Positions 1 through 6,020 of a stretch of 10,470 nucleotides of DNA are shown here, piece by piece; position 1 is the stretch's first letter, and the number at the start of each line of letters is the position of its first letter. The DNA comes from Clostridiaceae bacterium (lineage in GTDB: Bacteria; Bacillota; Clostridia; Saccharofermentanales; UBA5734): positions 1 through 10,470 of the forward strand of contig JAAYKS010000114.1 in NCBI GenBank assembly GCA_012522285.1. Reading direction: 5' to 3'. The position numbers and the translations under genes are program-made. The notes below the pieces were generated by a model. The model did no database searches and had not been told where the DNA came from. It saw only the letters and a program-made list of their open reading frames with translations.

Positions 1-1189
1 GCGGTACCAGCTGGACCAGGGAGGTCTTGCCCGTGCCGGTCCCGCCGACGATCGCGACCACCTCGCCCGGTTCGGCGGTAAATGTGATCCCGGTGAGCAC
101 GTCTTCCCCAGAGCCCCCGCCCGGATATCGGAAAGAGACATCCCGGAACTCGATCCGGCCCGCGGTCACACGCTTATCTTCCTGTTCTTCCCCGTCGTCC
201 GTGAGCAGCGCGGCGCGCTCCTCGTCCCGGATCGCGGGCTCGGTGTCCAGCACCTCCACCACCCGGTTCCCGCAGGCGCGGGCGCGGGCGGACATCAGGA
301 ACACCATCGATACCATCATGAGACTCATCAGAATCTGGGTGATGTATTGAATGAAACTGATCAGCTTGCCGGTCGTGAGTTCGCCCGCTCCGACCAGCCG
401 CCCTCCGAACCAGAGGACCGCAAGCGTCGCCATGTTCATGACCAGCGTCATCATCGGCATGATCGTGATCACAAGCGTCGCGGCACGCACCCCCGCCTGC
501 CGGAGTTCGTCGTTCGATTTGCGGAATTTGGATTTTTCGTGGGCCTCCCGCACAAACGCCTTGACCACCCGCACCGCGATCAGGTTTTCCTGGACCGTCC
601 CATTGAGCGCGTCGATCTTGCGCTGCATCGCCGCGAACAGTTTTTCCGCGCGCGACATGATGAAAAAGATCCCAAAAGACAGCAGCGGGATCGCGACCAG
701 CAGGATGGCCGCCAGGCGGGCATGGATCCCGATCGCGAGCACCAGTGCGAACACCATCATAAAGGGCGCACGGATCATCAGCCGCAGCGTCATCATAAAG
801 GTGTTCTGCAACTGGGTGGTGTCACTGGTCATCCTTGTGACCAGCGAGGCGGTCGAAAACCGGTCGATGTCGCTAAACGCAAAGGACGTGATGCGCGCGA
901 ACAGCGCTTTGCGCACGTTCCAGCCGAACCCTTGCGCCGCGATGGACGAGGTCACCATGTTGGCGACCCCGCACAACATGCCGCCCAGCGCGAGCAGAAT
1001 CATCACCCCGCCGGTGCGGAGGATAAACCCAAGGTCGCGCTGCGGGATGCCCGCGTCCACGATCCGGGCCATCATCAGGGGCATGCGTAGTTCGAGAAAC
1101 ACTTCCCCGATCATGAAAAGCGGGGCGATGATGACATAGAGCTTGTAGTGGCCCAAATAGCGGGCCAGCCTGCGTATGATCCGGATCAA
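1..1189 (-). CDS. ABC exporter half-transporter (TMD-NBD fusion), 3' end outside window
   Basis: The visible 396 residues are the membrane domain and the start of the nucleotide-binding domain of a type IV (MdlB/BmrCD/LmrCD-like) ABC exporter. Hydrophobic helices fill about residues 15-290, with the exporter-type coupling region reading VQENLIAVRVVKAF. The NBD begins near GRIEFRDVSFRYP, and Walker A GGTGTGKT lies at residues 382-389 at the window edge; the signature and Walker B motifs lie outside. I chose TTG at 1189-1187 as start: AGGAGG at 1202-1197 sits 7 bases upstream, and this start overlaps the stop codon of the MarR gene, so the two are probably translationally coupled. Such half-transporters usually work as dimers, and in Bacillota a second half-transporter gene commonly follows; that would be off the left edge. 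Substrate is unknown; drug or lipid efflux is inferred from the family and the MarR neighbour. The family call is firm. Confidence 0.93.
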   Translation of the reverse strand, partial: MIRIIRRLARYLGHYKLYVIIAPLFMIGEVFLELRMPLMMARIVDAGIPQRDLGFILRTGGVMILLALGGMLCGVANMVTSSIAAQGFGWNVRKALFARITSFAFSDIDRFSTASLVTRMTSDTTQLQNTFMMTLRLMIRAPFMMVFALVLAIGIHARLAAILLVAIPLLSFGIFFIMSRAEKLFAAMQRKIDALNGTVQENLIAVRVVKAFVREAHEKSKFRKSNDELRQAGVRAATLVITIMPMMTLVMNMATLAVLWFGGRLVGAGELTTGKLISFIQYITQILMSLMMVSMVFLMSARARACGNRVVEVLDTEPAIRDEERAALLTDDGEEQEDKRVTAGRIEFRDVSFRYPGGGSGEDVLTGITFTAEPGEVVAIVGGTGTGKTSLVQLVP

Positions 1190-1701
1190 TCCGATTCCTC
1201 CTGTCGGTGTGGCACGGCAAAGGGCGGGTTGGCACCCATGTCGACCAGGTTTTGAATGATGCGCCGGTAATATAGGGTCAGCTGTTCCCGTTCCTTATCG
1301 GAGAAGTCCCGGAACATGCCGATATCCAGTTCCTTGAAGGCTGCGATGCAGCCGAGAATCCGTTCCCGGCCTTTATCGGTCAGTACGATGCGGTTTCGGC
1401 GGGAGTCCTGCTCGTCCGGGATCCGGTGCAGCAGCCCGTGCGACTCCATGCGTTTCAGCGACACCGCCACCGAAGCGGAGCGCACACCGAGGAAGTCCGC
1501 GAGTTCTTTCTGAGAAGTGAAGGTCCGGTCCGGTTGGTCCAGTAATAGAAACAGCAGTCTCGGGTGGCTGACGTCGTCCAGTCCGCGGGCGGCCATCTCT
1601 GCGCGTATGCGCTCGAAATGCATGCGCCCGACCAGACGCAACATCCATTCCAGCTCATGTTCACGATCGGGCACAAAAGGTCCCGGCGCTCCCGCTGTCA
1701 T
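1186..1701 (-). CDS. MarR-family winged-helix transcriptional regulator
   Basis: This 171-residue protein is a MarR-type dimeric repressor. The helix-turn-helix spans about residues 63-87 (QKELADFLGVRSASVAVSL), followed by the wing with the family hallmark DEQDSRRNRIVLTDKG at about 96-111. Helices on both sides (about 14-40 and 112-155) would form the dimer interface. The open frame extends upstream to a TTG at 1815, but ATG at 1701 is preferred: AAAGGAG at 1715-1709 stands 7 bases before it, and the extra 38 residues look non-conserved and have no ribosome binding site. It is the first gene of an operon with the ABC exporter, which starts inside its stop codon. MarR proteins next to exporters usually repress their own operon and are released by small ligands. 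The tandem repeats at the promoter (1820-1864) are the likely operator, which is inference. Confidence 0.94.
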   Translation of the reverse strand: MTAGAPGPFVPDREHELEWMLRLVGRMHFERIRAEMAARGLDDVSHPRLLFLLLDQPDRTFTSQKELADFLGVRSASVAVSLKRMESHGLLHRIPDEQDSRRNRIVLTDKGRERILGCIAAFKELDIGMFRDFSDKEREQLTLYYRRIIQNLVDMGANPPFAVPHRQEESD

Positions 1702-1708
1702 CTGTCCG

Positions 1709-1715
1709 CTCCTTT
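1709..1715 (-). promoter_or_regulatory. Ribosome binding site deciding the marR start
   Basis: AAAGGAG on the minus strand lies 7 bases before ATG at 1701. No comparable site precedes the alternative TTG at 1815, so this sets the protein length at 171 residues. A 14-base inverted repeat at 1719-1732 lies just upstream in the leader. Confidence 0.85.
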
Positions 1716-1718
1716 CCA

Positions 1719-1732
1719 CCCGGATGTCCGGG
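1719..1732 (-). repeat. Inverted repeat in the marR leader just upstream of its RBS
   Basis: CCCGGA-TG-TCCGGG is a perfect 6-bp inverted repeat with a 2-base centre. It lies in the roughly 150-base untranslated leader, 3 bases upstream of the Shine-Dalgarno sequence. As RNA the two-base loop would force the innermost pair open. It could be a small hairpin affecting ribosome access, a protein-binding palindrome, or chance in GC-rich DNA. Confidence 0.35.
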
Positions 1733-1819
1733 CCGTGCCAATCCCCGCGGTGGCGGATCGGCGATCGGTGCCGCACCTTGTCCGGCGTCGCGTCGGAGAA
1801 GGGCCGGCCGGTCAATCGG

Positions 1820-1864
1820 TAGCCGGTTGATCATTAGCCGGTTAACGATTAGCCGGTTATCAAT
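1820..1864. repeat. Three 15-bp tandem repeats, probable MarR operator array
   Basis: Three contiguous units share the core TAGCCGGTT: TAGCCGGTTGATCAT (1820-1834), TAGCCGGTTAACGAT (1835-1849) and TAGCCGGTTATCAAT (1850-1864). A diverged fourth unit, CGGCCGGTCAATCGG, fits the same register at 1805-1819, matching unit 1 at 9 of 15 positions. The core TAGCCGGTTA is an imperfect palindrome (8 of 10 positions). The array starts at the -10 box of the marR promoter and covers the expected transcription start near 1855 and the first transcribed bases. That is where an autorepressor would block transcription. The repeats are seen directly; the operator role is inferred. Confidence 0.7.
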
Positions 1865-1890
1865 ATAATCATTCCGCCCGCAGGTGTCAA
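1862..1890 (-). promoter_or_regulatory. Near-consensus promoter of the marR-ABC exporter operon
   Basis: On the minus strand the -35 box is a perfect TTGACA (1890-1885), the spacer is exactly 17 bases, and the -10 box is TATATT (1867-1862). Transcription would start near 1855, leaving about 150 bases of leader before the MarR ATG. So strong a promoter in front of a repressor gene suggests it is normally held down by repression, consistent with the tandem repeats overlapping its start. Confidence 0.85.
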
Positions 1891-1897
1891 GTGGGTT

Positions 1898-1927
1898 TTC
1901 CGTCAATTGGTTCATCTGTTGTATAAT
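1898..1927 (+). promoter_or_regulatory. Probable promoter of the URO-D-like gene
   Basis: A perfect -10 box TATAAT lies at 1922-1927. The best -35 candidate is weak: TTCCGT at 1898-1903 with an 18-base spacer. Transcription would start near 1934, giving a leader of about 100 bases. It is back to back with the marR promoter, whose -35 box ends at 1890. AATCGGTAG at 1925-1933, overlapping the -10, also occurs at 1814-1822 across the start of the tandem repeats, so both promoters may be under shared control. The poor -35 suggests dependence on an activator or modest basal activity. Confidence 0.55.
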
Positions 1928-1937
1928 CGGTAGTGAC

Positions 1938-1988
1938 TGCGGCGGGACGCCGCACCGACGGACACCAGACCGCCCGGCTGGCTCTGGT
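1938..1988 (+). other. Structured leader: two hairpins before the URO-D-like gene
   Basis: Just after the expected transcription start a perfect 7-bp hairpin forms: TGCGGCG (1938-1944), loop GGA, CGCCGCA (1948-1954). A second possible stem pairs ACCAGA (1964-1969) with TCTGGT (1983-1988). GGGACGCCG occurs both in the first hairpin (from 1945) and again at about 2003-2011, so alternative pairings are possible. I do not recognise a known riboswitch; in particular no cobalamin-box-like sequence is evident. A transcript-stabilising 5' hairpin is the simplest reading. Confidence 0.4.
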
Positions 1989-2035
1989 TCCACCGATGTG
2001 ACGGGACGCCGAATGAAAAATGAGGAGGATCCGGC

Positions 2036-3154
2036 ATGCTTCCACTCGACATCGCACGTTTCTGGAAAGAAGACGAGATCGCCCACCGGGACAATTGCTT
2101 TTCCCAGGAGGCGACCCAGGTTGCGCTCGGCATCCGCATGAGCCCCGAGTGTGTGTACACGGAACTTGGGGAACCTGGCAAACCCTGGTTGACAGAGGAT
2201 CCGACCCGCGCACGGGAGCTGTTCCGCCGGTACAACGACAAAGCGGAACGCATCGTCGGTATCCGACTGTTGTTCGAAGATTTTCCCACTCCCGATCAGA
2301 TATACCCGCCTTATCGCCGCATTGGCGAGTGGTTCGGCGGACGCTATATCGAGAACAGTATCTCCGAGTGGCTGGAGAGTGACATCAAGACGCTGCAGGA
2401 ACTCGAAAAGATGCTGGACCAGCTGGAGCGCACCGACCTGAGGGAGTTCATGCTCCCGCCCGGCTGGGAAGCTGAAAAACGCCGCATCCAGGAGACATAT
2501 GGTACCCAGCCTCCCGGCGTCCGACATATCCGGGGTCCGGTTACGCTTGCGATGTCGATCTTTGGGGTCGAGCCTTTCATCTACCTCTGCCTGGACGAAC
2601 CCGAGCTCGCACAGCGGTTCAGTGCCGCGATCGCGGACGCGACGGTCCGCATGGCGGAAATCGCGGACGAGGAGGCGGGATATGCCCCCGGGGAGGCCCC
2701 ACACGGGTTCTCCTTCGCGGACGACAACTGCTGCCTGCTCACCCCCGAGATGTACGAGATGTTCGGATATCCGATCCTGAAGCGGGTGTTTGAGCACTTC
2801 TCCCCCGACCCGGACGACAAGCGCTACCAGCATTCCGATTCCGCGATGGGACACCTGCTGCCCATCCTGGGCCGGCTGGATCTCAACGGGGTCAACTTCG
2901 GCCCCACGGTCATGGCGGACGAAATCCGCAAACACATGCCCCTCGCCCGCATCGACGGGTGCATCGCCCCCTTCACGTTCATGCGCAACGAGGAGGAGAA
3001 CCTGATCGCGGAGGTCAAGCGGGACTGTGAAAACATCCGCAAGACCGGCACGCGTGGACTCAACATCAGCACTGCCGGCTCCATCAACGACGGGAGCAGT
3101 CTGCAGTCCATGCGGGTGATCATGGCCGCCATCCAGGAGTTCGGACGCTACTAG
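2036..3154 (+). CDS. URO-D/MtaA-superfamily protein (uroporphyrinogen decarboxylase-like)
   Basis: This 372-residue soluble protein has the fold signature of the uroporphyrinogen decarboxylase / corrinoid-methyltransferase (MtaA, MtbA) superfamily. Features are an RGPVTLAMSIFG segment near residue 170, the acidic FADDNCCLLTP motif at 227-237, HSDS at 266-269 and a C-terminal LNISTAGSIND loop near 342-352. MtaA-type enzymes bind zinc with His-x-Cys plus a later Cys. Here His266 is kept, but the next positions are Ser-Asp and the C-terminal loop has no Cys, so a zinc-thiolate methyltransferase mechanism looks unlikely. It is also unlikely to be true HemE, as no heme genes are near. GAGGAGG at 2022-2028, 7 bases before ATG, fixes the start. 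It stands alone between its own promoter and terminator, with no corrinoid protein nearby. Family is confident; substrate and reaction are unknown. Confidence 0.85.
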   Translation: MLPLDIARFWKEDEIAHRDNCFSQEATQVALGIRMSPECVYTELGEPGKPWLTEDPTRARELFRRYNDKAERIVGIRLLFEDFPTPDQIYPPYRRIGEWFGGRYIENSISEWLESDIKTLQELEKMLDQLERTDLREFMLPPGWEAEKRRIQETYGTQPPGVRHIRGPVTLAMSIFGVEPFIYLCLDEPELAQRFSAAIADATVRMAEIADEEAGYAPGEAPHGFSFADDNCCLLTPEMYEMFGYPILKRVFEHFSPDPDDKRYQHSDSAMGHLLPILGRLDLNGVNFGPTVMADEIRKHMPLARIDGCIAPFTFMRNEEENLIAEVKRDCENIRKTGTRGLNISTAGSINDGSSLQSMRVIMAAIQEFGRY

Positions 3155-3187
3155 GAACCTCACAGTCCTCCCTGCGATCGTTTGCCG

Positions 3188-3223
3188 GGGCCGGTCCGCC
3201 ATCAGCGCGGGCCGGCCCTTTTT
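3188..3223 (+). terminator. Rho-independent terminator of the URO-D-like gene
   Basis: A 12-bp stem pairs 3188-3199 (GGGCCGGTCCGC) with 3207-3218 (GCGGGCCGGCCC), containing a single G-U pair and a 7-base loop CATCAGC. Five T residues follow, then more T-rich sequence. It begins 33 bases after the stop codon. Confidence 0.93.
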
Positions 3224-3230
3224 GTTTCCT

Positions 3231-3259
3231 TTTACGGATGGCCGCGGATCGCATATACT
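3231..3259 (+). promoter_or_regulatory. Probable promoter of the VTT-domain gene
   Basis: The -35 candidate TTTACG (3231-3236) and the -10 TATACT (3254-3259) are separated by 17 bases, just after the preceding terminator. The gene is therefore probably transcribed on its own, with a leader of about 35 bases. The -35 matches consensus at four of six positions. Confidence 0.65.
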
Positions 3260-3302
3260 CAATACAACCAGTGGCGATGTGATATACGGAGGGATCGGCT
3301 AA

Positions 3303-4046
3303 ATGCGAGACGGATCCGGCACCCCAGCAGGCAGGATCAAAGCCGTGAAAATCGGCTTGGCGGTCTTGTCCGCCCTGTTGCTGGCCGCGCTGATCTGGTA
3401 CCTCTACCGGTACGCGGACCCCTCCCTGCTGCTGGTGCAGCAGGACAACCAGTTGACCATGGCGCTGATTCTGCTGGGTTTTTTCGTATTCAAAGCGTTG
3501 ACCATCGTATTGATCGAATCGACTCTTCTTTATGTCGCGGCGGCGGTGTTTTTTCCGCTGGAACAAGCCCTGTTTATCGTATTTATCGGGGTGGCGATCG
3601 AGGTGATGATCGAATTTGCGCTGGGCTCCCTGATCGGACGCAAGCGGGTCCAGGCCCTGCTGCACCGGCTGCAGGGCCGCAAGCCCCTCCTGGATCGCAT
3701 GCTGGCGCGGCTGCAGGGTTCCGATCCGCTGCTGATCATGATGCTGCGGCTGCTTCCGGGGTTTCACAACGGCATCACCGGGCTCGTCCTGGGGGCTTCC
3801 GGCACCAGTCTGCTGGTGTATCTCCCCGCTTCCCTGCTCGGCATGCTGCCCAAGGCGGTCGCCTCGACACTGATGGGACGGGCGGTACTGGACCCGCTGT
3901 CCTGGCGGTTCCTGCTTCCGTTGGTACTGTACCTGTGTGCGGTGGGTCTTGCCCTGCTGATGCGGCGGATGATGAAAAAAAGGATCGCGATCAACGGCAG
4001 CCACACCTCGGAAGACACAGAGCCGCCTGAGGAGAACGCTCCCTGA
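3303..4046 (+). CDS. VTT-domain (TVP38/TMEM64, DedA-like) integral membrane protein
   Basis: The 247-residue product is a polytopic membrane protein. Hydrophobic segments lie at about residues 16-36, 52-82, 88-112, 156-178 and 202-221, and a basic tail (RRMMKKR) leads into an acidic soluble C-terminus. The diagnostic part is LRLLPGFHNGITGLVLGAS (149-167) followed by LLGMLPKAVASTLMG (178-192), matching the arginine-proline re-entrant region of the VTT/DedA superfamily. Members of that superfamily are linked to lipid scrambling or flipping (for example recycling of undecaprenyl or other phospholipids) and to membrane stress tolerance; which one applies here cannot be told. GGAGGG at 3288-3293, 9 bases before ATG, supports the start. 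It has its own promoter and converges on the adenine deaminase gene, with only 10 bases between stop codons. Family call confident, specific role unknown. Confidence 0.85.
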   Translation: MRDGSGTPAGRIKAVKIGLAVLSALLLAALIWYLYRYADPSLLLVQQDNQLTMALILLGFFVFKALTIVLIESTLLYVAAAVFFPLEQALFIVFIGVAIEVMIEFALGSLIGRKRVQALLHRLQGRKPLLDRMLARLQGSDPLLIMMLRLLPGFHNGITGLVLGASGTSLLVYLPASLLGMLPKAVASTLMGRAVLDPLSWRFLLPLVLYLCAVGLALLMRRMMKKRIAINGSHTSEDTEPPEENAP

Positions 4047-4056
4047 GCCGCTCTGC

Positions 4057-5856
4057 TTAACCTCCCGCCAGGTTGGTGAACCGGAACGCGACGGTGTCGA
4101 CCAGACCGCGATTGGTCAGCCGGAGCTCCGGGAGACAGGACAGCGAAAGCAGGGCCATCGTCATAAAGGGAGAAGGCATCGTGCACCCGATCGTTTTCCA
4201 AGCCTCTTCGAGTTGGGCGACTTGCTTTGCCATTTCCGGCGCGTCGGCGATGCCCATCAGCCCTGCCACCGGGAGCTCCACCAGTCCGAGTACAGTCCCG
4301 TCCGCGACCACCGCCATCCCACCGCCGGCCTTTTGCAGCAGACGGGCGGCCAGCGCCATGTCCGTATCGTCCGCCCCGACCACCATCAGGTTGTGGGCGT
4401 CGTGTGCGACCGTGGAAGCCATTGCCCCCTTGCGGATGCCAAATCCCGACACGAATCCCAGCCCGATCGATCCGCTCGCGCTGTGGCGTTCCAGCACCGC
4501 CGCTTTGAGGATATCCTGTCCGGGGTCCGCGACATAGCATCCCCCGCGGATCGGGACGGGCAGTCGTACCGCCTCGGTCCCGACTTTTCCCGCCCGGACC
4601 CGGATGACCAGGATGGGTGCGTCTGTGTCCACCGCATGCGCCGGGATCGAAAAGTCCCCGGGGATCGGATCGTGCGCCAACCGCATCGTGTCCATTGCGC
4701 GGGCCGGATACACGTAGGGCACGGGTTGCCGGCGCAACTTGCCATCTTCGTACACGCACACCCCGTCCAGCACCACCAGGGAGACCGCAAAGGTATCGAG
4801 ATCTTCCATCAAAACGATGTCCGCGCATTTTCCCGGGGTAAGGGATCCGATTTCATGGTCCAGCCGGAAGCACTGGGCGCAGTTGATGGTGACCATCTGC
4901 AGCGCGGTGACCGGATCGATCCCCTCCTGTACCGCACGGCGCAGGAGGTGGTCCATATGCCCCTGGTTCGTGAGCGTGTGCGGGTGAGCGTCATCGGTCA
5001 CCAGCATGGCAAACCGGCTGTCCACCGTATGTTTTGTAAGTGCACCCGCCACTTCCGCTAGGTCGTGCCAGGCGGAGCCTTCGCGCAGCATCGCGTACAT
5101 GCCCATCCGCATCTTCTGCAGCGCGTCCTCCGCGCGGGTGGATTCATGGCAGCAGCGCGGGCCGGCCGCCACATAGGCTGCCAGGGAGGCCGCCTCGCCC
5201 TCCAAAGGAAAGTGGCCGGTCGGGATGCCGCCCCGTGACAGGGTCGCGGCGAGCATCGCATGGGCACGCACATCGCCCGTCAGCACCCCCGGAAAGTCCA
5301 TCATCTCCCCCAGACCGACGCAGGAAGGCCAGTCCATCGCCTCCGCCACCTGCGCGAGTGTGATGGCCGCGCCCGCATCCTCGAATCCTTCCATCGCGGG
5401 AACACAGGAAGGGACGGTCAGGAAGGCTTTAAGCGCGGTGTTGGCGCCGTCTTCGCACATCCAACGCACGCCGTCCATTCCCAGCACGTTAGCGATCTCG
5501 TGGGGATCCATAAAGATGCCCGCGGTCCCATGGGGGATCACCGCCTCCGCATACCGGGCGAGCGTCATCATGGAGGATTCCACATGGACGTGTCCGTCCA
5601 GCAGGCCGGGAACCATGAGCCGACCGCGGGCTTCGATCACCCGGGTGGCCGGGCCGATGGACCGGGTGGCGTCTCCAACCAGGGCGATGCGCCCGTCTGC
5701 GACCGCGATGTCGGTGCCGTCGAGAATCTCGCCGGTACATACGTTGACGAGGCGGCCTTTGCGGAGCACCAGATCGGCCGGTTCGCGCCCCAATGCGACC
5801 GCAGTCAGTCGCCGGGTCGACGCGTGATGGGGATGCTTCCAGAAGGAATCTTTCAC
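4057..5856 (-). CDS. ade: Adenine deaminase
   Basis: This 599-residue enzyme hydrolyses adenine to hypoxanthine and ammonia in purine salvage, acting in the cytoplasm as an amidohydrolase with metal in the active site. Motifs of the Ade/AdeC family appear in order: GLLDGHVHVESSM (84-96, metal-binding His89 and His91), a HGTAGIFMDPHEIANVLG block (109-126), GEMMDFPGV (183-191), GHFP (214-217), CHEST (236-240), LVTDDAHP (285-292), and the C-terminal domain with ASTVAHDAHNLMVVG (480-494), LPVAGLM (528-534) and LPELRLTNRGLVD (575-587). The length is slightly above the roughly 580 residues usual for AdeC. The start is GTG at 5856, with AGGAGGT at 5869-5863 six bases upstream; no in-frame ATG is nearby. 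It is transcribed alone from an extended -10 promoter and has no visible terminator before the convergent VTT gene. No purine riboswitch fits its short leader. Confidence 0.95.
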   Translation of the reverse strand: MKDSFWKHPHHASTRRLTAVALGREPADLVLRKGRLVNVCTGEILDGTDIAVADGRIALVGDATRSIGPATRVIEARGRLMVPGLLDGHVHVESSMMTLARYAEAVIPHGTAGIFMDPHEIANVLGMDGVRWMCEDGANTALKAFLTVPSCVPAMEGFEDAGAAITLAQVAEAMDWPSCVGLGEMMDFPGVLTGDVRAHAMLAATLSRGGIPTGHFPLEGEAASLAAYVAAGPRCCHESTRAEDALQKMRMGMYAMLREGSAWHDLAEVAGALTKHTVDSRFAMLVTDDAHPHTLTNQGHMDHLLRRAVQEGIDPVTALQMVTINCAQCFRLDHEIGSLTPGKCADIVLMEDLDTFAVSLVVLDGVCVYEDGKLRRQPVPYVYPARAMDTMRLAHDPIPGDFSIPAHAVDTDAPILVIRVRAGKVGTEAVRLPVPIRGGCYVADPGQDILKAAVLERHSASGSIGLGFVSGFGIRKGAMASTVAHDAHNLMVVGADDTDMALAARLLQKAGGGMAVVADGTVLGLVELPVAGLMGIADAPEMAKQVAQLEEAWKTIGCTMPSPFMTMALLSLSCLPELRLTNRGLVDTVAFRFTNLAGG

Positions 5857-5882
5857 GGCACTACCTCCTCCCGCTTTTCTCG

Positions 5883-5891
5883 ATTATACCA
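5883..5891 (-). promoter_or_regulatory. Extended -10 promoter of adenine deaminase
   Basis: On the minus strand TGGTATAAT is a perfect extended -10 element (TGn then TATAAT at 5888-5883). No good -35 lies at the usual distance, which is typical of extended -10 promoters. Transcription would start near 5876, leaving a leader of only about 20 bases, just enough for the ribosome binding site at 5869-5863. Confidence 0.75.
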
Positions 5892-5936
5892 ATGGAAACG
5901 GGGAGAACCTGTCGCCGGTGTATAAGAAAGAAACGA

Positions 5937-5959
5937 TCCCCCCGGACAAACCGGGGGGA
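5937..5959 (-). terminator. Terminator of the opp operon
   Basis: A perfect 9-bp stem, TCCCCCCGG with CCGGGGGGA, encloses a 5-base loop. Read on the minus strand it is followed by the T-rich TCGTTTCTTTCTT. It lies about 60 bases beyond the oppA stop and immediately upstream of the adenine deaminase promoter, so it insulates that gene from opp read-through. Confidence 0.85.
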
Positions 5960-5981
5960 CCGCTTTTCGCTTTCGCGGGGA

Positions 5982-6001
5982 GGGTGCCAGGTGTGGCACC
6001 C
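5982..6001. repeat. Perfect 20-base inverted repeat downstream of oppA
   Basis: GGGTGCCA and TGGCACCC form an 8-bp stem with the 4-base centre GGTG. It lies 19 bases past the oppA stop codon and has no T tract, so it is not a terminator by itself. Standing before the real terminator, it could protect the 3' end of the oppA message, helping the receptor outnumber the other subunits, or be one copy of a dispersed REP-like element. Only one copy is in this window. Confidence 0.6.
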
Positions 6002-6020
6002 GATTACGCAGAGGAGAAGA

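Noticed and set aside
347..1139. Two overlapping plus-strand open frames of about 250 residues
   Set aside because: One is a charged Arg/His/Asp-rich translation and the other an Ser/Arg/Met-rich one, both typical of antisense reading of a high-GC membrane protein. The minus-strand ABC exporter explains the region fully.
1702..1815. A 38-residue N-terminal extension of MarR starting at TTG 1815
   Set aside because: No ribosome binding site precedes it and the residues do not resemble MarR N-termini, whereas ATG 1701 has a well-spaced AAAGGAG.
1820..1864. CRISPR-like short repeats
   Set aside because: The units are 15 bp, directly adjacent with no spacers, and lie on a promoter; nothing resembling cas genes is present.
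1934..2035. Cobalamin riboswitch, suggested by the corrinoid-related superfamily of the downstream gene
   Set aside because: The leader is only about 100 bases and lacks the recognisable B12-box sequence; its hairpins are simple GC stems.
1661..3262. A 533-residue open frame on the minus strand opposite the URO-D-like gene
   Set aside because: It is a GC-rich shadow of the real plus-strand gene, recognisable by family motifs and with an RBS. The frame also crosses the terminator and the promoters of the divergent region, and its own sequence resembles no family. Its NRLIVNRLMINRL stretch is simply the 15-bp DNA repeat read in frame.
3120..4004. A 294-residue Gln/His/Arg-rich minus-strand frame opposite the VTT gene
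   Set aside because: Low-complexity antisense of hydrophobic codons; no ribosome binding site, and it runs through the terminator and promoter of the neighbouring genes.
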